A DNA stretch of 64,000 nucleotides. Source: Agrococcus sp. SGAir0287 (lineage in GTDB: Bacteria > Actinomycetota > Actinomycetes > Actinomycetales > Microbacteriaceae). Under the pieces are notes generated by a model, which saw only the letters and a program-made list of their open reading frames with translations, did no database searches and was not told the origin of the DNA. Both the position numbers and the translations under genes were made by a program. Below are positions 32,586-41,082 of the stretch, in pieces. The stretch covers positions 806,001 through 870,000 of the forward strand of contig NZ_CP027942.1 in NCBI RefSeq assembly GCF_005484985.1, read 5' to 3'. Position 1 is the stretch's first letter, and each line of letters starts with the position of its first letter.

Positions 32586-34301
32586 ATGCGTCGTCGATGG
32601 CGCGATGCGAGCATCGCGACGCGGCTGTTCGTGCAGTCGACCGTGCTCATGGTGCTGAGCGCCGTCGTCGCGTTCACGCTGCTCGCGATCGACGCGCGCA
32701 CCGATGCCGAGCACGAGGCGACGGTGCTCTCGCGCGACGTCGTGCTGACGCTCGCCGCCGACCCGACGGTGCAGGAGGCGGTGGCCGAGGCGTACGCGAC
32801 CTTCGACGCGGACGAGGCGGGCACCGTGCGCCGTGCCTCGGAGGCGCTCCAGCCGTTCGCACGCGACGTCGTCGACGGCACCAGGCTCGACTTCGTCACG
32901 ATCATGCACACCTCGGGCATCCGCTACACGCATCCCGACGAGGATCGGATCGGTCAGCAGTTCCTCGGCACGACGGCGCCTGCGCTCGCCGGCCGGGTCG
33001 TCACCGAGACCTTCGAGGGCACGCTCGGCCCGTCCGCCCGCGCCGTCGCGCCCGTCGTCGTCGACGGCGAGGTCGTCGGGCTCGTCTCGGGCGGCGTGAC
33101 GATCGCGCAGGTGTCGGGCGAGGTCGTGACGCGGCTCGTGGTCGTCGCGATCGTGCTCGTCGCCGCCGTGCTGCTCGCCGCGCTCGCGGCCTGGCTCCTC
33201 GCGCGTCGCCTGCGCGCCGCGACCGGCGGTCGCGGGGTCGAGGAGCTCGCGCGGCTGTTCGCGGCGCACGAGGCCGTGCTGCACACCGTCGACGACGGCC
33301 TGCTGCTCGTCGAGGGCGGTCGCGTCGTGCTCGCGAACGATCGTGCGCGCACGCTGCTCGGCCTCGACGACGTCGACCTGCCCGTCGCCGTCGACGACGC
33401 GCTGCCGCAGACGGTGCAGGATGCGCTGGCGCAGCCCGGCGACGGCGTCGCGCCGGCGCTCGTGGATCGCCGCTCGCTCCTCGTCGAACGCCACGACGCC
33501 GCGGTCGCATCCGGCACCGCCACGATGCTCACGATCCGCGACCGCACCGAGCTGAGCAGCATGGCGGGCGAGCTCGACGCGGTGCGCACGCTCGCGACGG
33601 CGCTGCGGGCGCAGACGCACGAGTTCGGCAATCGGATGCACACGATCGCGTCGCTGCTCTCGCTCGGCGAGTCGGAGCGCGCCCTCGAGGTCGCCGCCGC
33701 CGAGCGCGACCTCGGCCAGCGGCTCGCCGACCGCGTCGTCGGCGCCGACGAGGAGCCCGTCATCGCCGCGCTGCTCCTCGGCAAGACGGCGCAGGCGCGC
33801 GAGCGCGCCGTCGAGCTGCACTTCGAGACGCGGCTCGACCCCGGCACGCACTGGATCGATCCCATCGACTTCGTCACGATCCTCGGCAACCTCGTCGACA
33901 ACGCCATCGACGCCGCGGCGACCGCTCGCGCGCGCACCGGCGCGACGTCGCGGGAGCTCGGCGCGCGATGGGTCGCCGTGTACCTCGGCGCCGACGACGA
34001 CGGCGCGATCGTCATGCAGGTGTCGGACTCGGGGGAGGGCGTTCCCGACGACGCGCGCGAGCTCGCGTTCGAGCAAGGGTGGACGACGAAGGAGCACGGT
34101 GCCGACGGCCGCGGCTTCGGCCTCGCGCTCGTGCGCCAGACGGTCGAGCGCCTCGGGGGCACGATCGAGCTGGGCCGCGAGCTCGGCGCCGTCGTCACGG
34201 TCGTGCTGCCGCGGCCCGCGTCCGCGGCACCCGCCGACGGCGACGCGGGTGGAGCGGGGGATGCGGCGGATGCCGCCGGGCGCGCGAGGCGGCCGTCGTG
34301 A
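32586..34301 (+). CDS. sensor histidine kinase, CitA/DcuS family
   Basis: 571-residue membrane kinase. One membrane segment near residues 15-35, an extracytoplasmic sensor (~36-180, PAS-like; IRYTHPDEDRIGQQF and a VAPVVVDGEVVGLVSGGV strand pair typical of dicarboxylate/citrate sensors), a second segment (~180-205), a cytoplasmic PAS-like stretch, then the H-box LRAQTHEFGNRMHTI with phospho-acceptor H345. The ATPase core has NLVDNAIDA and later DSGEGVP and GRGFGLALV. The whole layout is that of CitA/DcuS/MalK sensors. It overlaps the response regulator by 4 nt and is divergent from dctA. Confidence 0.9.
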   Translation: MRRRWRDASIATRLFVQSTVLMVLSAVVAFTLLAIDARTDAEHEATVLSRDVVLTLAADPTVQEAVAEAYATFDADEAGTVRRASEALQPFARDVVDGTRLDFVTIMHTSGIRYTHPDEDRIGQQFLGTTAPALAGRVVTETFEGTLGPSARAVAPVVVDGEVVGLVSGGVTIAQVSGEVVTRLVVVAIVLVAAVLLAALAAWLLARRLRAATGGRGVEELARLFAAHEAVLHTVDDGLLLVEGGRVVLANDRARTLLGLDDVDLPVAVDDALPQTVQDALAQPGDGVAPALVDRRSLLVERHDAAVASGTATMLTIRDRTELSSMAGELDAVRTLATALRAQTHEFGNRMHTIASLLSLGESERALEVAAAERDLGQRLADRVVGADEEPVIAALLLGKTAQARERAVELHFETRLDPGTHWIDPIDFVTILGNLVDNAIDAAATARARTGATSRELGARWVAVYLGADDDGAIVMQVSDSGEGVPDDARELAFEQGWTTKEHGADGRGFGLALVRQTVERLGGTIELGRELGAVVTVVLPRPASAAPADGDAGGAGDAADAAGRARRPS

Positions 34302-34981
34302 TCCGCGTGCTCGTCGTCGAGGACGATCGCGGCACCGCCGAGGCCCACGCCGCGTACGTCGGCCGCTGCGACGGCTTCGAGCTCGCCGGCGTGGCGCACA
34401 CGGCGACCGCCGCGATCCGCGCGCTGCGCGAGGCGCAGCAGGGCGGCGATCGCATCGACCTGCTGCTGCTCGACATGAACCTGCCCGACGGCCACGGCCT
34501 CCAGGTGTGCCGCGAACTGCGGGCGGCGGGCCTCGTCGTCGACGTCATCGCCGTCACGGCCGTGCGCGAGCTCGACATCGTGCGCGAGGCGGTCGCGGTG
34601 GGCGTCGTGCAGTACCTCATCAAGCCGTTCGGCTTCGCCGTCTTCGCCGAGCGCATGCGGCAGTACCGCGCCTACCGCGACGAGCTCGAGGGGGCGTCGA
34701 GCCTGACGCAGCAGGAGGTCGATCGCGCGATCGCGGCGCTGCGCACGACGAACGCGCCCGGGCTCGCGAAGGGCCTGTCGGCGGAGACGCTCGAGTCGGT
34801 GTCCGCCCTGCTCGGCGAGGGCGGTGCGCGCAGCGCGACCGAGGTCGCGGCCGACCTCGGGCTCTCGCGCGTCACGGCGCGCCGCTACCTCGAGCACCTC
34901 GCGGACGCGGGCGTCGTCGAGCGCACCCCGCGCTACGGCACGCGCGGCCGGCCGGAGCTCGAGTACCGCCGCCGCGCGTGA
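34298..34981 (+). CDS. response regulator, CitB/DcuR family
   Basis: 227 residues. The receiver domain has acidic E8/D9/D10 (VVEDD), phospho-acceptor D59 (LLLLDMNLPDG), the switch Thr in IAVTAVREL and the conserved Lys in LIKPFG. The C-terminal part carries a helix-turn-helix (ATEVAADLGLSRVTARRYLEHLADAGVVER), as in CitB/DctR regulators. GTG 34298 overlaps the kinase stop (GTGA). It is predicted to activate dctA in response to an external C4-dicarboxylate; the target is inferred from gene order. Confidence 0.88.
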   Translation: MIRVLVVEDDRGTAEAHAAYVGRCDGFELAGVAHTATAAIRALREAQQGGDRIDLLLLDMNLPDGHGLQVCRELRAAGLVVDVIAVTAVRELDIVREAVAVGVVQYLIKPFGFAVFAERMRQYRAYRDELEGASSLTQQEVDRAIAALRTTNAPGLAKGLSAETLESVSALLGEGGARSATEVAADLGLSRVTARRYLEHLADAGVVERTPRYGTRGRPELEYRRRA

Positions 34982-34990
34982 GCGAACGCG

Positions 34991-35497
34991 TCAGGCGGTG
35001 ACGGGCGGCTCGGCCGACCAGGGGAACACGATCCAGCGGTCGGTGCGCCGCCACACGAAGTCGGGATCGACGACCGAGGCCGGCTTCGCGTAGAGCACCG
35101 CCGAGCGGGCCTCGGCGCCCATCCTGCGCAGCACGTCGAGCACGAGCGCGAGCGTGCGGCCCGAGTCGGCGACGTCGTCGACGACGAGCAGGCGTCGACC
35201 GCGGATCGCCTCCGCATCGAGCATCGGCTCGAGCAGCACGGGATCGGGGAGCGTCTGGTGCACGTCGGTGTAGAACTCGACGTTGATCGCGTCGGCGAGC
35301 TTGAGGCCGAGCGCGTACGCGAGGTGCCCGGCGGGCAGCAGGCCGCCGCGGGCGATCGCGATGACGATCTCCGGCTGGTAGCCGTCGGCGGCGATCGTGC
35401 GAGCGAGCTCGCGCCCTGCATCCCCGAATCCCTGCCACGTCAGCACCTCGCGCTCGGGCTCGGGGAGGTCGGATGCGTCGGCGTGGAAGGCGCTCAT
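34991..35497 (-). CDS. phosphoribosyltransferase
   Basis: 168-residue type I PRTase. The PRPP-binding loop is LLVVDDVADSGRTL, and IAIARGGLLPAGHLAYALG is the flexible-loop/PPi region of xanthine-guanine/hypoxanthine type enzymes; similar stand-alone proteins are often annotated simply as phosphoribosyltransferase. A role in purine salvage is likely. ATG 35497 is preceded by CGAGGG. It ends 10 bp from the response regulator stop (convergent) and lies downstream of gnd, separated by a terminator hairpin. Confidence 0.82.
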   Translation of the reverse strand: MSAFHADASDLPEPEREVLTWQGFGDAGRELARTIAADGYQPEIVIAIARGGLLPAGHLAYALGLKLADAINVEFYTDVHQTLPDPVLLEPMLDAEAIRGRRLLVVDDVADSGRTLALVLDVLRRMGAEARSAVLYAKPASVVDPDFVWRRTDRWIVFPWSAEPPVTA

Positions 35498-35524
35498 CCC
35501 TCGATCGTGCCACGCGGGCGGATG

Positions 35525-35560
35525 CGCCCCTCGCGAGCGGCGCGCCGCCCGCGAGGGGCG
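35525..35560 (-). terminator. hairpin between gnd and the phosphoribosyltransferase
   Basis: CGCCCCTCGCG (35525-35535) pairs with CGCGAGGGGCG (35550-35560), and the 14-nt loop GCGGC-GC-GCCGC can pair further. It lies just after the gnd stop on the minus strand. Confidence 0.65.
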
Positions 35561-35587
35561 ACGCGCCGTGCGCGCGAGCTCAGCGGC

Positions 35588-37030
35588 TCAGTGCGTGTCC
35601 TCGGCCTCGACCTCGGAGCGGTCGCCCGACCACAGCGTGTGGAACGTGCCCTCTGCGTCGACGCGCCTGTACGTGTGCGCGCCGAAGAAGTCGCGCTGCC
35701 CCTGCACGAGCGCCGCGGGCAGGCGCGTCGCGCGCAGGCCGTCGTAGTACGCGAGCGAGGAGGCGAACGCGGGGATGGGGATGCCCGACTGGGCTGCGCC
35801 CGCGACGATGCGGCGCCACGAGTCCTGCGCCGTCGCCATGACGTCGGCGAAGAACGGCGCCGTCACGAGCGCGACGAGGCCCGGGTCGGCCGCGTACGCC
35901 TCGGTGATGCGGTTCAGGAAGCGGGCGCGGATGATGCAGCCGCCGCGCCAGATGCGCGCGACCTCGCCCTTGTCGATCGCCCAGTCGTGGTCGATCGCGC
36001 CCTGCACGATCGCGTCGAAGCCCTGCGAGTAGGCGATGACCTTCGACGCGTAGAGCGCCAGGCGCACGTCCTCGACGAACTGCTCGGGGTCCTGCACCGA
36101 CCACGGCGTCGAGGGGCCGGGCAGGCTCGCGCCCGCGGCGCGCTGCTCGGGCTTCGACGACAGCGAGCGGGCGAACACGGCCTCGGCGATGCCCGACACC
36201 GGCACGCCGAGGTCGAGCGCCGTCTGCACCGTCCACGCACCCGTGCCCTTCGCGCCGGCGGCGTCGAGGATGACGTCGACGAGCGGCTTCCCGGTCTTCG
36301 CGTCGACCTGGCGCAGCACCTCGGCCGTGATCTCGATGAGGTACGACTCGAGGTCGCCCTCGTTCCACTCGGCGAAGATGTCGGCGATCTCGGCGGGGCT
36401 CTTGCCCGTCGCGTGGCGGATGAGGTCGTACGCCTCGGCGATGAGCTGCATGTCGGCGTACTCGATGCCGTTGTGGATCATCTTCACGAAGTGGCCGGCG
36501 CCGTCGGCGCCGACGTGCGTCACGCATGGCTCGCCCTCGGCGACCGCGGCGATGCGCTCGAGGATCGGGCCGAGCGTCTCGTACGACTCCGCCGTGCCGC
36601 CGGGCATGAGCGAGGGGCCGTGCAGCGCGCCCTCCTCGCCGCCGGAGATGCCGCAGCCGACGAAGTGGATGCCCGTCTCGCGCACGCGGCGCTCGCGCTC
36701 GATGGTGTCGGTGAAGAGGGCGTTGCCGCCATCGACGATGATGTCGCCGGGCTCGAACACCGACACGAGCTCGTCGATGACGGCGTCGGTGGGACGACCG
36801 GCCTTCACCATGATGATCGCGGTGCGCGGGGTCTGCAGGCTGTCGGCGAGCTCCTGCATCGTCGTCGCCTTCACGAAGCCGGCCTCGGGATGCGCCTCGA
36901 CGAGCGCGTCGGTCTTCGCGGTCGTACGGTTGTACACCGCGACGGTGTTGCCCTCGCGGCTTGCGAGGTTGCGGGCGAGGTTCGAGCCCATGACGGCGAG
37001 TCCGACGACGGCGATGTTGGCGGTGGGCAT
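35588..37030 (-). CDS. gnd: 6-phosphogluconate dehydrogenase, decarboxylating
   Basis: 480-residue NADP-dependent enzyme giving ribulose-5-phosphate and CO2. The Rossmann GLAVMGSNLARN is at the N-terminus with YNRTTAKTD as the NADP phosphate site. The catalytic Lys is in HFVKMIHNGIEYADMQLIAEAY, and the C-terminal substrate tail is present (RDFFGAHTYRRVDAEGTFHTLWSG). Length matches the long (homodimeric) class. It would receive 6-phosphogluconate from GntK at 46 kb. It has its own -10 box TAGCCT on the minus strand (37065-37070). Confidence 0.96.
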   Translation of the reverse strand: MPTANIAVVGLAVMGSNLARNLASREGNTVAVYNRTTAKTDALVEAHPEAGFVKATTMQELADSLQTPRTAIIMVKAGRPTDAVIDELVSVFEPGDIIVDGGNALFTDTIERERRVRETGIHFVGCGISGGEEGALHGPSLMPGGTAESYETLGPILERIAAVAEGEPCVTHVGADGAGHFVKMIHNGIEYADMQLIAEAYDLIRHATGKSPAEIADIFAEWNEGDLESYLIEITAEVLRQVDAKTGKPLVDVILDAAGAKGTGAWTVQTALDLGVPVSGIAEAVFARSLSSKPEQRAAGASLPGPSTPWSVQDPEQFVEDVRLALYASKVIAYSQGFDAIVQGAIDHDWAIDKGEVARIWRGGCIIRARFLNRITEAYAADPGLVALVTAPFFADVMATAQDSWRRIVAGAAQSGIPIPAFASSLAYYDGLRATRLPAALVQGQRDFFGAHTYRRVDAEGTFHTLWSGDRSEVEAEDTH

Positions 37031-37064
37031 GCTGCTCCAGTCGTGAGGCGGGGGATGCCCTCCC

Positions 37065-37070
37065 AGGCTA
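37065..37070 (-). promoter_or_regulatory. -10 box TAGCCT of gnd
   Basis: Minus-strand TAGCCT (plus AGGCTA), 34 nt upstream of the gnd ATG at 37030; the leader contains CTGGAGCAGC as a weak RBS. On the plus strand TTGGCT (37123-37128) stands 6 nt before the SMP-30 ATG and may be its leaderless promoter. Confidence 0.45.
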
Positions 37071-37134
37071 GCCGCGGCTCCATGCGGGGTGCACGGTCTC
37101 GCGCGCCACCGCCTCGTGCTGCTTGGCTCGAGGC

Positions 37135-38037
37135 ATGACGACGCCGTCCTCGCACGACCAGCCCGCCATCCTCGACCCGCACGCCCTCCTCGCCGCCGAC
37201 GCGGTCGTCGAGCGCATGGCCTCCGGCTGCGGCTGGAGCGAGGGACCGCTGTGGATGCCCGAGTCGCGCGTGCTGCGCTGGTCGGACATCCACGGCGACC
37301 GCATCCTCGAGGTCGACGAGGCCGGCGTCGCGCGCGTGCACCGGGAGCGGGTGGAGTTCACGAACGCGCGCATCGCCGCTCGCGGCGGCGTCGTGCAGTG
37401 CTCGCACGGTCGACGTGCGCTCGAGCTCGAGCGCGACGGCGTCGTGACGGTGCTCGTCGACCGGTTCGGGGAGCACCGTCTGAACTCGCCGAACGACCTC
37501 GTCGAGCACCCCGACGGCTCCATCTGGTTCACGGATCCGCCGTACGGCATCGAGCAGCCGAAGGAGGGCTACCCCGGGGAGCGCGAGTACGGCGGCTGCT
37601 TCGTCTTCCGCTGGAGCGAGCGCGACGGCATCCATCCGGTCGTGACGGACATGGCCAAGCCCAACGGCATCGCCTTCTCGCCCGATCGGCGCGTCCTCTA
37701 CGTCACGGAGTCGGCCGGACCCGAGGACACCGACGAGGTCGCGACGATCCGCGCCTATCGCCTCGAGGGCGAGGGCGCCGACGCTCGCGCGATCGAGGGG
37801 CGCCGCCTCGCGCGCATCGAGGGCGGGACGCCCGACGGCATCGCCGTCGACGTCGCCGGCCGCGTGTGGTCGTCGAGCGGCGACGGCGTGCACGTGCTGG
37901 CGCCCTCGGGCGAGCGGCTGGCGTTCGTGCCCGTGCCCGAGGTCGTCGCGAACGTGACCTTCGGCGACGACGGCTGGCTGTGGATGACGGCGACGACGAG
38001 CGTCTACCGCGTGCGCACGACGACGCGACCCGCATAG
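37135..38037 (+). CDS. SMP-30/gluconolactonase family protein
   Basis: 300-residue six-bladed beta-propeller lactonase. The metal ligands appear as Glu (WSEGPLW), Asn (RLNSPNDLVEHPDGSIWFTDPPYG) and Asp (TPDGIAVDVAGRVW). It would hydrolyse an aldonolactone to the acid, plausibly gluconolactone given the gnd, gluconate-transport and gluconokinase genes nearby. ATG 37135 is used; there is no SD, and a -10-like TTGGCT 6 nt upstream suggests a leaderless start. Divergent from gnd. Confidence 0.85.
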   Translation: MTTPSSHDQPAILDPHALLAADAVVERMASGCGWSEGPLWMPESRVLRWSDIHGDRILEVDEAGVARVHRERVEFTNARIAARGGVVQCSHGRRALELERDGVVTVLVDRFGEHRLNSPNDLVEHPDGSIWFTDPPYGIEQPKEGYPGEREYGGCFVFRWSERDGIHPVVTDMAKPNGIAFSPDRRVLYVTESAGPEDTDEVATIRAYRLEGEGADARAIEGRRLARIEGGTPDGIAVDVAGRVWSSSGDGVHVLAPSGERLAFVPVPEVVANVTFGDDGWLWMTATTSVYRVRTTTRPA

Positions 38038-38099
38038 CGCGCCCGCGGCGTGGGCGCCACCGGTCGCGGCGCGACGCCCGCGGCTGCGAGCGTCGCACC

Positions 38100-39056
38100 A
38101 TGCAGATCGGATACAAGCTCTTCGCCGAGGACGTCGCGCCCAAGGAGCTCATCCGCAGGGCCGTGGAGGCCGAGCGGGCGGGCTTCGACTTCGTCGAGAT
38201 CTCGGACCACTTCCACCCGTGGCTGCCCGAGCACGGCCACTCGTCGTTCGCGTGGGCGATCCTCTCGGCCATCGCCGCGCAGACGACGACGCTGCGCATC
38301 GCGACGGGCGTCACGTGCCCGTCGGTGCGCTACCACCCCGCGATCATCGCGCAGGCGGCCGCGACGCTGCAGATCATCTCCGACGGCCGCTTCACGCTCG
38401 GCATCGGTGCGGGCGAGCGGCTGAGCGAGCGCATCGTCGGCCAGGGCTGGCCCGAGGTGGGCGACCGGCACGCACGTCTGCGCGAGGCGCTCGAGATCAT
38501 CCGCATGCTCTGGTCCGGCGGCACGCACTCGTATCGCGGCGAGCACCTGCGGCTCGAGGACGCGCGCGTCTACGACCTGCCCGAGACGCTGCCCGAGATC
38601 GTCGTGGCTGCCGGCGGCCCGCAGGCGGCGAGCCTCGCGGCCGAGCTCGGCGACGGCATCTTCTCGACGGATCCGGACGCGTCGCTCGTGGAGGCGTGGA
38701 CGGCGGCGGGCGGCAGCGGTCCGCGCTACGCGGAGGCGCCGACGGCGTTCGCCGCGGACGCCCGCGCGGGCGCCGAGGCCGCGCATCGCCGCTTCCGCTT
38801 CGGCGCGCTCGGCTGGAAGGTGCTCGCCGAGCTGCCCGACCCCACGGCCTTCGACCAGGCGACGCAGGCGGTGCGCGTGGAGGACATGGAGGAGTCGTTC
38901 GCGTGCGGCCCCGACGTCGAGCGCCACGTCGAGGTCGTGTCGCAGTTCGTCGACGCCGGGTTCGACCACGTCGCCCTCATGGATGCGAGCGAGGATGCGG
39001 ACGCGTTCATGGCGTTCTTCGCCGACGAGCTGGGGCCTCGGCTGCGCGCCCGTTGA
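38100..39056 (+). CDS. F420-dependent oxidoreductase, glucose-6-phosphate dehydrogenase-like (LLM class)
   Basis: 318-residue TIM-barrel luciferase-like enzyme. It resembles the FGD family: MQIGYKLFAEDVAPKELIRRA at the start, SDHFHPW with the catalytic His and Trp, TGVTCPSVRYHPAIIAQA, and GIGAGERLSE with the catalytic Glu. FGD oxidises glucose-6-phosphate with coenzyme F420, but this subgroup includes members with other substrates. It follows the lactonase gene by 62 bp. ATG 38100 has no SD; GAGCGT 6 nt upstream may be a poor -10. No F420 biosynthesis gene is in view. Confidence 0.82.
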   Translation: MQIGYKLFAEDVAPKELIRRAVEAERAGFDFVEISDHFHPWLPEHGHSSFAWAILSAIAAQTTTLRIATGVTCPSVRYHPAIIAQAAATLQIISDGRFTLGIGAGERLSERIVGQGWPEVGDRHARLREALEIIRMLWSGGTHSYRGEHLRLEDARVYDLPETLPEIVVAAGGPQAASLAAELGDGIFSTDPDASLVEAWTAAGGSGPRYAEAPTAFAADARAGAEAAHRRFRFGALGWKVLAELPDPTAFDQATQAVRVEDMEESFACGPDVERHVEVVSQFVDAGFDHVALMDASEDADAFMAFFADELGPRLRAR

Positions 39057-39066
39057 CGGCGGGCGC

Positions 39067-39945
39067 TCAGCGCTCCGCGACGAAGCGGCGCGCGACCGAC
39101 AGGTCGTCGTCGCCGAGGCCGCGCTCGACGAGCTCGGCGTAGGCGGCGCGCAGGGCCGGCAGCAGGGCGGCGTGCGTGCCCGTCGCCTCGGCGACGTCGG
39201 TCGCGAAGCCGAGGTCCTTGACCATGTAGCGCGCGAGGCCGCCGGGTGCGTAGTCCTCCTCGACGAGCCTGCGGTGGTTCGAGCGCAGCAGGTTCGACCC
39301 GGCGTAGCCGCCGGCGAGGAGCGTCCACATCCGGTCGACGTCGATGCCCGATCGCTCCGCGAGCACCGTCGCCTCCGCGATCGCCAGCATCGTCGCGCCG
39401 ACGACGAGCTGGTTCGCCGCCTTCGCGACCTCCCCGGCGCCGAGCGGCCCGAGGTGCACGGGCGTGCCGCACGGCTCGAGCACCTCGGCGGCCTCCGCGA
39501 CGTCGGCGTCCGCACCGCCGAGCATGATCGACAGCGTTCCGGCCGTCGCGCCGTCGACGCCGCCGGAGACCGGGCAGTCGACGACGCGGATGCGCCCGTC
39601 GCTCTCCCGATCGAGCCGCTGCGCGAGCGCGCGCACGCCCACCGACGACGACGTGGAGGCGACGAGCAGCAGCAGCGGGCGTCCCGCGGCGAGCATGCCG
39701 TCGGGTCCGTCGAGCGCCGCCTCGAGCTGCGGGAGGTCGGGCAGCATCGACAGGACGACGTCGGCGCCGTCGGCGAGCTCCCGTGGCGTGTCGGCCCAGG
39801 TCGCGCCCCGCTCCTCGAGGTCCGCGTGGCGTCGGGAGCGGCCCGTGATGCGGAGACGACCGCGGACTCGCAGGAGGTGCTCGGCCATGGGTCGCCCCAT
39901 CGCGCCGAGCCCGATCACGCCGACCACGGCGTCGCGCTGGCTCAT
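39067..39945 (-). CDS. beta-hydroxyacid dehydrogenase (GarR/HIBADH-like)
   Basis: 292-residue NAD(P)-dependent enzyme of the 6-phosphogluconate/3-hydroxyisobutyrate dehydrogenase family. It has the Rossmann GVIGLGAMGRPMAEHLL, the substrate motif VDCPVSGGVDGATAGTLSIMLGG, and the catalytic Lys in GEVAKAANQLVVGATMLAIAEA. The likely role is interconversion of a short hydroxyacid such as glycerate/tartronate semialdehyde; the substrate is not fixed by sequence. The start ATG 39945 lies 6 nt after a minus-strand -10 box TATCCT, so it is leaderless. It is divergent from the hydroxyacid dehydrogenase-IclR operon and shares its control region. Confidence 0.82.
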   Translation of the reverse strand: MSQRDAVVGVIGLGAMGRPMAEHLLRVRGRLRITGRSRRHADLEERGATWADTPRELADGADVVLSMLPDLPQLEAALDGPDGMLAAGRPLLLLVASTSSSVGVRALAQRLDRESDGRIRVVDCPVSGGVDGATAGTLSIMLGGADADVAEAAEVLEPCGTPVHLGPLGAGEVAKAANQLVVGATMLAIAEATVLAERSGIDVDRMWTLLAGGYAGSNLLRSNHRRLVEEDYAPGGLARYMVKDLGFATDVAEATGTHAALLPALRAAYAELVERGLGDDDLSVARRFVAER

Positions 39946-39951
39946 GGCAGG

Positions 39952-40010
39952 AGGATACAAGCGTTCAGCAGGTAGGACCATGTCCAGCACGCTGGATTCG
40001 TGGCTAGGCT
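39952..40010. promoter_or_regulatory. divergent control region with a candidate IclR site
   Basis: Minus-strand TATCCT (39952-39957) drives the GarR-like gene. Next is the half-site GCGTTCAGC (39961-39969). The inverted repeat TCCAGC-AC-GCTGGA (39983-39996) has the same 6-2-6 layout as the core TTCAAC-GG-GTTGAA at 41877-41890. Plus-strand TAGGCT (40005-40010) is the -10 for the next operon, with its expected -35 position inside the repeat. Confidence 0.5.
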
Positions 40011-40038
40011 GAGCGCGCACGAGTCGAAGGAGACGGGC

Positions 40039-41082
40039 ATGGATCGCATGAGGGTCGGGATCGCAGCGGGGCTGCCGGAGGCGCTCTGCGAGCGGCTGAC
40101 GGCGCTGGAGCCGCGGATCGAGCTCGTCCGCGACGTCGAGGCGGTGCCGCCCGCGCGCTCGATCGGGGAGTGGGCGAGGCCCGCGGCCGTCGAGCGCACC
40201 GAGGCCGAGGACGCTGCGTGGCTCCGGGCGCTCGCCGACTGCGACGCGCTCTTCGGCATCCCCGGCTCCCCGCAGCGGCTCGCCCGCGTGCTGGCGGCGT
40301 CCGATCGCGTGCGCTGGGTCCACACGATGGCGGCCGGCGGCGGAGGCCAGGTGAAGGCTGCGAACCTCGACGCCGCGACGCTCGAGCGCGTGACGTTCAC
40401 GACGAGCGCCGGCGTGCACGGCGCCCCCCTCGCCGAGTGGGCCGTGCTCGGCGTGCTCGCGGGCGCGAAGGACGTGCCGCGGCTCGAGCGCCAGCGCCGC
40501 GAGCGCAGCTGGGACGACGGCTGGGCCATGCGCCACGTCGAGGACATGACGGTGCTCGTCGTCGGCCTCGGCGGCATCGGCACGCAGGTGGCGCAGCGGA
40601 TGTCGGCGCTCGGCGCGACCGTGTGGGGCACGACGCGGTCGGGCGAGCCCGTGCCGCACGTCGATCGGCTCGTCCCCGCCGAGCACCTGGCCGAGGCCGC
40701 ATCCCAGGTGGACGCGATCGTGCTCACGCTCCCGGGCACCGCGCTCACCGAGCGGCTCGTCGACGCCGCGGTGCTCGCCGGCGTGCGTCCGGGCACGATC
40801 CTCGTGAACGTCGGACGCGGCACGGTCGTCGACGAGGAGGCGCTGCTCGAGGCGCTCGACGACGGTCGCATCGGGTACGCGGCGCTCGACGTCACCGCCA
40901 TCGAGCCGTTGCCGCAGGACAGCCGGCTGTGGACGCACGAGCGCGTGCTGCTGAGCCCGCACACTGCGGCCCTGCACGAGGAGGAGCCGGCGCGCATCGT
41001 CGCGCTCTTCGCCGACAACGCGCGCCGGCTGCTGGACGGCGAGCCGCTGCGCAACGTCGTCGACACCGTGGAGTTCTACTGA
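40039..41082 (+). CDS. D-2-hydroxyacid dehydrogenase (GhrA/GhrB-like)
   Basis: 347-residue NAD(P)-dependent 2-hydroxyacid dehydrogenase. The dinucleotide site is VVGLGGIGTQVAQRM; the catalytic Arg is in VNVGRGTVVDEEAL, Glu in TAIEPLP, and His in LLSPHTAALHEEEP. It may reduce glyoxylate, hydroxypyruvate or 2-ketogluconate; the gluconate context favours a ketoaldonate reductase but this is inference. ATG 40039 has AAGGAG 9 nt upstream. It is the first gene of a two-gene operon: its TGA overlaps the IclR ATG (TGATG). Confidence 0.85.
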   Translation: MDRMRVGIAAGLPEALCERLTALEPRIELVRDVEAVPPARSIGEWARPAAVERTEAEDAAWLRALADCDALFGIPGSPQRLARVLAASDRVRWVHTMAAGGGGQVKAANLDAATLERVTFTTSAGVHGAPLAEWAVLGVLAGAKDVPRLERQRRERSWDDGWAMRHVEDMTVLVVGLGGIGTQVAQRMSALGATVWGTTRSGEPVPHVDRLVPAEHLAEAASQVDAIVLTLPGTALTERLVDAAVLAGVRPGTILVNVGRGTVVDEEALLEALDDGRIGYAALDVTAIEPLPQDSRLWTHERVLLSPHTAALHEEEPARIVALFADNARRLLDGEPLRNVVDTVEFY

